Assembly (NCBI GenBank): GCA_030141605.1
Contig: JAQGDQ010000112.1
Coordinates: 549,225 to 613,224 of the forward strand
From: Tubiluchus corallicola
Taxonomy: Eukaryota > Priapulida > Priapulimorpha > Priapulimorphida > Tubiluchidae
DNA: 64,000 nt
Reading direction: 5' to 3'
The translations under genes were made by a program, and so were the position numbers. The notes under the pieces were generated by a model. It worked only from the letters and a program-made list of their open reading frames with translations, had not been told where the DNA came from and searched no databases. This document shows positions 51,793 to 64,000 of this stretch, one piece after another; the stretch's first letter is position 1, and the number at the start of each line of letters is the position of its first letter.

Positions 51793-54700
51793 TTCACATA
51801 GTGCATTCTGGGTAGAGACACTGTACGAACAAGAGGAAAAATTGGCTGTCCATCTTATAAAAAATTGTTTCGCTTCTCAAGCAACTACACTGCTAGTCTT
51901 GTGATTAATTCTTCTGTTTCATGACTTGTATATTCCTGTTGACTTTTTCATGTGTGGCTCGTCATGCAGTAACACAGAATTGTGGTAATAGCAGCAGCTG
52001 TCATCATACATGTAAATGCGGCATTTGTTTTTGAAGACAAAATCGTGTGAAAAGGTGTTGTCCATTGACATCTGCCTTAAATATAGCTCAGTTCTCAGAA
52101 TCTGCAGTTTACGTTACATTGGTCATTCTCTCGGTAGCCGGTATCATACACAATTCAAACGACTGTCAACAAGCTGAACCAGCTGCCATGTTATTGATAA
52201 TTCACCACCAGGAATTGAATATTTTACCAGGTTCTGATGTTGGCTGACTGAAGTTGTACTAACCGAGTTTCCTTCAATTGTTTTGTATAAATTAAAGCTC
52301 TAAATTGACAACAAATTTTTTTACGTAGTTAGTTAAATAATTTGTGATTTTTTTCTAACTTCTTATGGAAGGAATTAGGTTAGTTGGAATACGTAAAAAT
52401 GCTAACTTAGTTTATTATCATTTTCAGTTTTTAGTTCGGCTTTCTGATTGTTGTCCTGTTCATAGTAGTTAAACTTTTGAAAGCCTAAGTACTGTAAGCA
52501 ACAAATTAATTTTAATTCACATAGATATGCTTCCTACGTTTGTAACAAATTGTATAAGCAGTTCTGTTGGCTTTATTTAGCACATAAATTTGTTTGTTTC
52601 TCATCAAAAGTTAAATGTAAATTTTAGCTGCTCTGTATAACTGTTAATTAGTTAGGTATTCTTGCTTTTTTGGGAGTTTTCATTTGGCTTTATGTTGAAA
52701 AATGATGAACAATTGCACACTGTCTAAATTATTTGTGGGCTCTTTTAAACTCGATATTAATCCTAGCTTATGTGGATCTTTCTTAAAAAAATGAATTCCT
52801 TTAGTTTTCTGGTGTTTAATCTTTATATAAATTAAGTAATTTAATATTTATGTAAATTAAGTATGGCTGTTACAGACACTTGAGTATCTTTGATTAACAT
52901 TAAATTTTATGTGCTTAACAACCAAGTATTTAAAATAAAAAAAATAATTTAATTTCGTAAGTATATTTGCCATCTGAAAATGACTCTTATTCATGTATAG
53001 TAATTTCAGGAGCGGGAAACTCCCTAAAGAATTTTCTCAAATACAAAGTGAAACAAAAGTAATAAAACTTTGCAACCTTTTGTCACGAAGCATCTAGTTA
53101 AATCTAAAAGTAATGTGTGATTGTAGATATTCAACTTAATGTGCAAATTCAAATTTCATGCAATAAACAAGCATTTGAAAAAGAAAATATTTTCTATTAT
53201 TTTTTGCAGTCCTCAGGTTGACTCTTAATTGTAATTGAAGTTTAAATAATCTTTTTCCTGGTTGGAAATTTGGCACAGGTGTAAAAATATGATTTGTTGA
53301 AAACATTAGTCTTGCACTGCAAATACTAGAGAGTATGTAATCATTTCCGTAATAGTGGTCCCATAAGATGATCAGTCCATTAAATAGTTAATTACATTCT
53401 TGTGGCTCTGCTTTCTAATAAGAATTTAAGTTTTTCTTCTACAGAACTACATTTTGAATAGTTAATAACTGTAAAAAAACATATAGGTTTATAGTACCAG
53501 TTGCTATATTTTTTATGATTACAAAGAGCATAAAGGATGCACACTAGACCTGTGCTATTTACTTCTAACTTGGCACATACTTTATGTCAGGCCTTTAATT
53601 TGATGTTATACCTGTGTGTTCATTTAAATTATGTTTTAAAAGTTACGTTTAATATGAAATAAAGTCTAATGTATCCTTAATTTTGTAATTAGAAAGCCAT
53701 ATTAAACGTATAGTATTAATGTAATAATAGAAGCCAATATGAAGAAAATAAGAATTTTTATTATTTATGTCTTTATCCATAATATGATGTCATTATTATA
53801 GTAAAATGCCTTAGTAGCAAAGAAACTTGTTTTATGCTCGTAATCACTCATTTTAACTGTCTGCTGTTATCTGTAGTGCTACTGCAACTGTTAACATTAA
53901 ACTGGTTCACAATATAATTTAATCTTTTGAAGGAGCTGTATTTGTGCATAGCATTTTGGCTTTTTTTATAAATATTAATTTCCTGAACTAGTTTCAATAA
54001 TGAGAGCTGCTTTATTAAAATTAGTGGTGCAATTATATCAGACAGGTGTCTTCTTTATATTTTTTGAAGGTTTGAAATCAAAAACAGAAAGACAATAATG
54101 TCCTGAGGCAAGTCGTTGCAACTGTTGAGTTCACTTTTGGTTTTCTTTTAATTTTTTTGCCATTTGAATATGGACGCAGGGCCGGCCTTAGGTAATTGGA
54201 GGCCCTAGGCGAAGTGAATTTGGTGGCCCCAAATGAAATAGAAAAATAAAAAATAAGTACGAAAAAAAAATTACGCAATTTACGAGAGAGGGAGAGAGAG
54301 ATTGAGAGAGAAAGCGAGAGAGAGAAAGAGAGGGGAGGGAAGGAGAGAGAGGAGAAAGAGAGAGGAGGCAGTATGTTCGCACAAAGCAAAAAAATGTTAC
54401 CCCTACGTTAGGCCCCCCTGGAGGGTGAGGCCCTAGGCGGTTGCCTAGTTTGCCTATGCTTAAGGTCGGCCCTGATGGACATTGTTGTCTTGTGTACTAC
54501 TTATTGTATTAACTTTTTTCAACCAACTTGCAATTGTGCTAAAATCAGGTGTACAGAGTTTTTACTCACTCTCATATGATTTGTTGCATTTTTTGGCTCC
54601 GATGTTGTATGCTTTGGTACTGCATATTGTATCAGTTCCTTCCAATATGAACAGGACGTGTAGGTATTATCAATATTAGTCTTGATATTTGTTTCAATAT

Positions 54701-55748
54701 TTTTGTCTGTGAATAAATGTAAGTGCTTAAATTTCATGGTGTTGTTTCAGAATTTTTTCATAATTAGAGTAATTTTATAATAGCTGATTGGTTCAAATCG
54801 TAATCTTCTGATTATATTTCCCTTCCGAGATGCAAATGGCTTACAGCCAAAAATTAATTATTTTAAAACAAAAAAGCATTAAAAGCCTAAGTGAAATGTT
54901 AAATTTCTTTTGAGGTATTTCTGAGTTAATACGCTATGCATCTATTGAATGATAAGCAAGATAGTGTTCATAGCCCACTCAGTTACAATAATTCTGAAAG
55001 CTTAAAATAAAGTGTTAAAATTTGAGATACATTTCTTCATTAAAAAACAATGCCTTAATGGAAATTATCTATTATTATTATTATTGTTACTTACTATTTT
55101 ATTTATTTAAAGTAATTATTATAATACAATATACAAACATACAGCTTTCTTTCTGAAGAGATGATTTGATTTAAATAGGCTTACTCAAAGGATTTAAATT
55201 AAATTCTGTTATTATTAGTATAATATTAAAAAACTCAATGTATTACGATTACTAAGATTAATGTAAAAATTGTAATTGCTCTACATTACTTTTTCGTCCA
55301 TGACAGTTGAAAACTTTAATCTTTTGGGGTAACTAGTACTATTTGAAAAGTTATAAATTTACTAGACAATTTCTAATAAAGATAATTTTGAGACTCCATG
55401 ACATTGGATAGCACTTATAGTTTGTAATAATTCTCCTTTTTAGCTGAGCAACTTTATGATAATGACTATTTTTATTAAAACAACAACTTCATTAAAAAAT
55501 TACCCATAAGCATTGTACATGTTTATTGCATTAACATAATTTCATTCAGTGAGAGATGTAAATATAAACCAATTTCGTGCCGTTTTCCGTAACAGGTGGC
55601 GGCACGATCGTATGAAACAGCAAAATGTTTTGCTCGCCATTTTGAGTGTTGATGGTTTGCTGCTGTAAAATTAATCGGATTATATCGGGTGCTGACCACC
55701 AACATCAATCAATGACAGCTGTTTCGTGAAAGAGAAAACGTCTTAAAT
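51793..55748. other. UBE2D 3' UTR, intergenic region and calcineurin A upstream region
   Basis: AATAAA signals at 53162-53167, 53658-53663 and 54712-54717 are candidate UBE2D ends. A hAT-like element with an internal GA microsatellite sits at 54177-54474. About 110 bp upstream of the next ATG, CGCCATTTTG (55635-55644) is a YY1-like site in a CpG-richer stretch. No gene was recognised. Confidence 0.5.
54177..54474. mobile_element. hAT-like MITE, about 298 bp, with GA microsatellite
   Basis: The left end CAGGGCCGGCCTTAGG and the complement of the right end (CAGGGCCGACCTTAAG) form inverted repeats of the hAT type; both ends also carry GGCCCTAGGCG. ATGGAC occurs just outside both ends (54170-54175 and 54475-54480), a probable decayed 8-bp duplication. 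The interior holds a GA-rich microsatellite (54284-54366). Confidence 0.75.
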
Positions 55749-58753
<3,005 letters not shown>

Positions 58754-60805
58754 TAAAAAAGACAAAATTTTATATACATGTTTAATTGTTTATGCTGTAA
58801 TGAGCTTACTGCTTACCATAATGATAAAGTAAAGCACTGTAGGATTGGTCGTATATCAATACACTTATCACGCATATATAGTGGAGATTCATTGTGTCAT
58901 TCATGAATAGATATTTACAAAAGCATGCTTTGCCTCCAATCATACTCATAAGTATTAATATGGGTCACCTCTCGTGCATAAATATGTGCCTAGTGCATTT
59001 TTGTAGCTGTCGACCATTTGTAGTCTTCCGTATGGAATTCTGTAATTTCTGTAGATGAAAAATGTTCACGATGTAGAGAGATTACACCTAATAAAATTGG
59101 TTTGTCAATTTGTTTGGGCAGTGAACTAGTTTTTCGGTTTTACTGTCACTTGTAAGTAACATTACAATGCCAGAATTCAGAAGTCGATACGCCGACGGGA
59201 TGCAAACCTGGTAAAACGGACTTTTCAATGCAAGATTTATTGAAATTAGCTAAGTTATAGACAGCTAAAACTAGTTAGTGAATTTTGTTACAGTGAGTAT
59301 GCAAAATTGTCATAATTTGTGACGATAGATGACGCACTTTTTTTTGTTAGCACTGTCTTGATTGGTTATAATTAATTGAAGAGGTGAATATTCAGCATTG
59401 CAATACGTGATTACTGCCTTTTTTAACTTAAGTATTGTGCTTCTTCTAGACTGTTGAAGTCTGCAAAATGAAAGGGTAGTAGGGTAGTACTTATCTCAAA
59501 TTTGTGGCGCCAAGTTTAGGTTGTTGAGACAGTTTGTCATGGAATACATGTTGGTCTGTGCATTGGGAACTCTAGCTGAAGTTCCTTTACAAATGTTTGA
59601 ATTTTCTTACTTTCTCCAGTCTAGTTTTACCCTTCACATTTGAAAAGTTAAATTTACAAATGTGGTAACGTCTTAGATAATAGTAGTTTTGAACAGGTGA
59701 CACTATTTGGAATTTGGTATTTACAGCTCAAAGAGCTGCTTGGATTGTTGACAAAATTAGGCTGGAAGTCACAAATTAAGTTAGATACTCGAATGGTATT
59801 CTTAAACAAAGTCTCCCTGTTACGTACATTTCAACTGTCAGTTTGTCGGCAGACTAGTTTAAACCTAGAAAAAATAAGTAAAAATGGAACACAATTTGTG
59901 TTTACTGCATTAGTGGTAAGACTTTGACATTACACAATTGAAGACAAATTAGTGATTATCACTCTCTAGCATCCTCCGTTTATTTTCGGAGGAGAAATTA
60001 GATGAGCGTGGAAATTTAAGAAAGATTGAGTTCATCAAGAAAAACTCAGAAATGTGACATTTAAATAGAGCGGATTTTTGTAGATAGTCTTGATCACTGT
60101 GAATGCTTGGCCCGAGTATTGTCTTGGTTGTCCCTGAAGCCTAGTGTAATGGCATCTAGACATAAAAACATCCACAAGTGCGTATTTTAAAAGCTAGTGC
60201 ATTTATGTGGAAAAACATGTCTGTTCAATTCAGTTCTAAAATTTTGTCGATTTAATTCAAGATGTTTTCCAGTGTTACAGTCACGAATTACATCATATCA
60301 GTTGTCTTTGACAGTTGTGCATGACGGTGTAACCAGATCAAACTGAAGTAAACGGCAGTTACAGCGAGAACAGTCACTTTCTGTTTTAAATTGTTTTCTA
60401 GGACATGGCTAATAGGCATTGCATTTGTCGTGTAATTCATCGGGAGTGCTCGAACGTACCGTTCAATCGTGTTTCCAATAATTTCTTCGTGATGTGGATG
60501 CTGGCTTGCTCATTACACATTATTAGTTTAGCTTGCTCGTTATCAGGCTCCATAAAGCACATTTGACTTATTTTCCTATAATGCCTACTCGACCGTTGAT
60601 TAGATTTGTGGCTGGCTTGAGACAGTGGACAGTTCAGTTGACTACAGAGTGGCTATTCGAAGCTGGAACCAAAATTCTGTTGGAGCATAAGCTAGAAAAT
60701 TCCTTTGTTTTATTGTGTATTGTATTGATTTTTCGTACAGAAATCAGTGGTCTAGTTATTTCTTGATTTTAGTGCTTTGCTAATTAATTTAATATCAGCT
60801 TAAGG

Positions 60806-61745
60806 CACTCCATTACCCATTTTCCAAAACCTGAAGGAATTTTTTGGCCCAGACATCATGCACTCATCTAGCATCCAGTTGTTCACAGTGGCTGGCATAT
60901 AAACAACTTTGACGTAAAAGGGATATTAGAGGCACGCATAACTTTTGAGCTTAAATAATAGATTTAGGTTATGAACGATTTTTTGCTTGCAATGCTAAGT
61001 TAACAAATGAGTAGTTAAGTGTGTATGGGTTGTGTGAATGGCCCTCGTGACTACATGCATGGCTAAGACGCCTCTGCTAGTTCAATGGCTCATGTTAATG
61101 GGATATTCTTGGTAATGAGTAACACTTCAATCATGCCATGAATGTTATGTTGAGTAGGCCCTGAACTGTGGCCTGCAGTGTATTAAAAACCATAAGAAAA
61201 TGACTTGGTTCATCCAGGGCTATTGTTCTCATTTATGCAGAAAAAGGCAACACCTGCATAATACTGCTGCAGCTAAGCAAACCTACCTTTGCCCATGTTT
61301 ACATGAAAGGTGTGAGATGCTGCACAAAACGGATATCATCTCATTGATCTCATCTTGTCATCTCAATTTCAGCTGCTGACCTTCTGACTGGTCAGTTCTC
61401 CACGCTGCATTTCCCTTATAAATTAAGTTTTTCGACAAAACCATTGCATCTTGGCCAATAGGGGTAAATTAGTATTATTTAAAAAAATGGAGAAATTACA
61501 CTGTTCGTGTTTTTGCAACCTTCAGGAGTAAATATTTTCAGATAGGTAGTACAATCCAGTAATTTAGTACAACTTAAATTAGGTGAGACTTGACACGCCG
61601 GAGCATGTTTGGCTTTTACGAAAATCTGTTTACCAACATACGTCAAAGTTGTTTATATGTCAGCCAGTGTGAACAACTGGACGGTAGATGCGTGATGTCT
61701 GGGCCAAAAAATTCCTTCAAGTTTTAGAAAATGGGTAATGGAGTG
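60806..61745. mobile_element. Inverted-repeat element, 940 bp, with arms of about 110 bp
   Basis: The left arm (60806-60916) starts CACTCCATTACCCATTTTC and includes TTTTTTGGCCCAGACATCAT. The right arm (61639-61745) is its reverse complement with scattered mismatches. No clear target duplication at the ends and no transposase frame inside, so it is non-autonomous and moderately old. Confidence 0.85.
61058..61145 (+). repeat. Dispersed repeat family, copy 3
   Basis: GCCTCTGCTAGTTCAATGGC, then GGTAATGAGTAACACTTCAA; diverged relative of the copies at 36921 and 48850. It lies inside the 940-bp inverted-repeat element. Confidence 0.5.
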
Positions 61746-62508
61746 ATGCTGTGCTAGTGTTAGCTTTCAGAACTTCACTCTGTTTTCAATTGAACAATAT
61801 GCTTAAAATGAGACTGGTTGAAGATGGGTTTTTAAACTTTTTCGTGTGGAAAGTACAAGAGTGTCCAGTACTGTTGAATGATTGTGGTAGTACTAGAATC
61901 TAGTTAGGTAGAGAATAGTTGCCTAAGATAATAGACTAAGCAGGTACAGGTCTTACAGCCATTTTTATTGTACATATCCTTCTTTAACAACAAACTGTGC
62001 AAATATATTTTGCGGAACTTAATATCTAGTAGAATGGAATCATATCGAAAAATTTCTGAAATTCGTTTCAGTAATTTTTTTGCAAAACAGATACAATACG
62101 TTTTACTTTACACATAAAGTCGCGTGTAAAGTAAAAAGAAATGTATGGAAAAGATGGAGTGCCGTAAATTTTTCTTCCCCAGCTGCGTCCTGTCACATAT
62201 TTGCAGATAGCCGCTTGAGGATAAACTCACGCTGATTAAATTATTGGCTGAGACGGGTAATCCCCATATCCCTATTGAGCAATTTGTTGCTGATGCTGTG
62301 CGCACCGTACATCACCTGTATTTACACTACAGTTTTCATCATCCTCGATGTTTTGTTTTGGTCAGAAATAGCAGCAGCTTATGAACTAGTTTCCTTCCGG
62401 CATAGCGAAGAGTAAAAGAAACGTGGCCTGATTATCTGTAAACCACCCCAAACAACACCCAGCTTTCAGACGGCTCAAATTTCACTAAATGCTATAAACA
62501 CTCTGATG

Positions 62509-62697
<189 letters not shown>

Positions 62698-64000
62698 GTG
62701 TTTCTCTCTCTCCCTCCCTCCATCTTTTCGGTCTCTTTGCATTATGTTGCTCTGTCAGTCCCATTCTGTCTTTCTCGCTCTGCTTCTTTTCGCCACTTCC
62801 ACTAACCACCTGTATGGCTTCACTCTGCACTGTGTCGGAAATTCGAACAAAGAGACGAACTTTCTCGGAATCGTGTCGTAAACCGTAATTAAAATTCTTG
62901 GTCGAATTTATTGTGCCTGCTCAAGTCACACTCTGCCACGCAATGCCAGTAATGCCTGCTTCATAATGCATGCTAGTCATTTGTAATCTGATGCTGTAAA
63001 TAGGCGCTTTGAGGTGCACATCATGACAGTAGTTAAATGATTCACTATATCCGTCTCCAGGGATGTAAGCAAGTAGTTCTTAGAATAAACATGTGCAGTA
63101 GACAATCTAGCTAAAATGAGATAATAAAAAGATTCACAATTTATTAACTGAACTAACGTTGTGCTTTTCTAGAAATGTTCTACACGTGCAGTATGTTTTA
63201 CAGCAGCAGCCTCGGTCATTTAGACACGTTCCTGAAGACGTTTAAAAGAGTTTTAAAGAAAAACGTTGGCAGATCTTAAAGAACATATCAAAGGACTTTC
63301 TGAACGAAGCTGTATTGCCATCTTTGAAACTTATGACTAATTAAACAGAAGAGAAAATTTCTAAGTAATCTAAATACCTCAAAAACCGGTCCAGTCATAT
63401 TCACCCGTAGGATGTGACCCAGTGTGTGAAGTTGAATTTTTGCACAGACATTTGGGCGGCAATTTTGAATTTAAAGCCGATAACAATAAGATGCACAGTA
63501 ATGTTCATAGTGTGAACATATGAAAGATTTCGAAGCGAGCTTTTTGAGCAGTTTGTAAGAAATATGCTGATCTTATTATTTAAGCAACGTAACTTTTGAA
63601 GTTTTGCAATACAGCAAGAAACCATATGCTGGCGTAGATTGACACATGATTCACTTCAAATGATGGCAACTAATGATTTTTGTGATCATAAGTTATGACT
63701 GATCATGAGACGAACTTCATTAGATATTTTTGTTTGGCCTCTCTATCACAGATTCTCAAATTGCAGGGCCCAGTTACTGTTTCACAACTGCATGTGTTGC
63801 AGCCTGATGTTGGTAATTTCAGAGAATAGTGATGCATCAATAATTATAGATTCTTCACTCTGTATCTTTGTCTGTTTAATAGAGGAGCTTGTTTATACCT
63901 CTTATCTTTTTCACGTGACTATAGTTCAGCAACAGCAAACTGTTGATAACTATTTTGGTTGGATAATCTTTGTAGATTCTTAAGAGAATTCTAGTTTTCA

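Overview
The window is AT-rich animal nuclear DNA: exons average roughly 100 nt and are separated by T-rich introns of 0.6 to 9.5 kb with GT-AG splice sites. Four slowly evolving, broadly conserved animal genes are present, all on the + strand. Intron positions look ancestral (for example the 72-nt JNK exon and the short first exon of UBE2D). This fits a slow-evolving invertebrate, perhaps a marine lophotrochozoan or deuterostome. I cannot assign a phylum from the sequence alone. I saw no bacterial genes, rRNA, convincing tRNA gene, CRISPR array, viral gene or toxin gene.

Layout. (1) 838-2413: the last two coding exons of a LIN54 homologue (CXC/tesmin DNA-binding subunit of the MuvB/DREAM complex); earlier exons lie left of the window, and the stop codon falls inside a 45-bp minisatellite. 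(2) 19824-41141: a complete c-Jun N-terminal kinase (JNK) gene, ten coding exons, 408 residues, TPY activation loop. (3) 44751-51792: a complete UBE2D (UbcH5/effete/let-70) ubiquitin-conjugating E2, six coding exons, 147 residues, catalytic Cys85. (4) 55749-58741: the first three coding exons (residues 1-125) of the calcineurin A catalytic subunit; the fourth exon is not in the remaining 5.2 kb, so the gene runs off the right edge.

The space between exons is rich in mobile and repetitive DNA: a 733-bp DNA transposon with perfect 33-bp terminal inverted repeats and a perfect 9-bp target duplication upstream of JNK; several hAT-like and TA-flanked short elements; a large 940-bp inverted-repeat element; a foldback-like element built of short subrepeats; tRNA-derived SINE candidates; fragments of CR1/Jockey-type LINEs; a 29-bp array with a 173-bp higher-order period; and dispersed repeats shared between introns of different genes.

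The four genes are not an operon and have unrelated core roles: cell-cycle transcription, stress kinase signalling, ubiquitin transfer and Ca2+/calmodulin phosphatase signalling. The most notable observations are the transposon carrying an ATG plus a splice donor that is in phase with the JNK start exon, the minisatellite-encoded C-terminus of LIN54, minisatellites abutting exon ends, and unusual substitutions confined to one exon of the otherwise near-invariant UBE2D.
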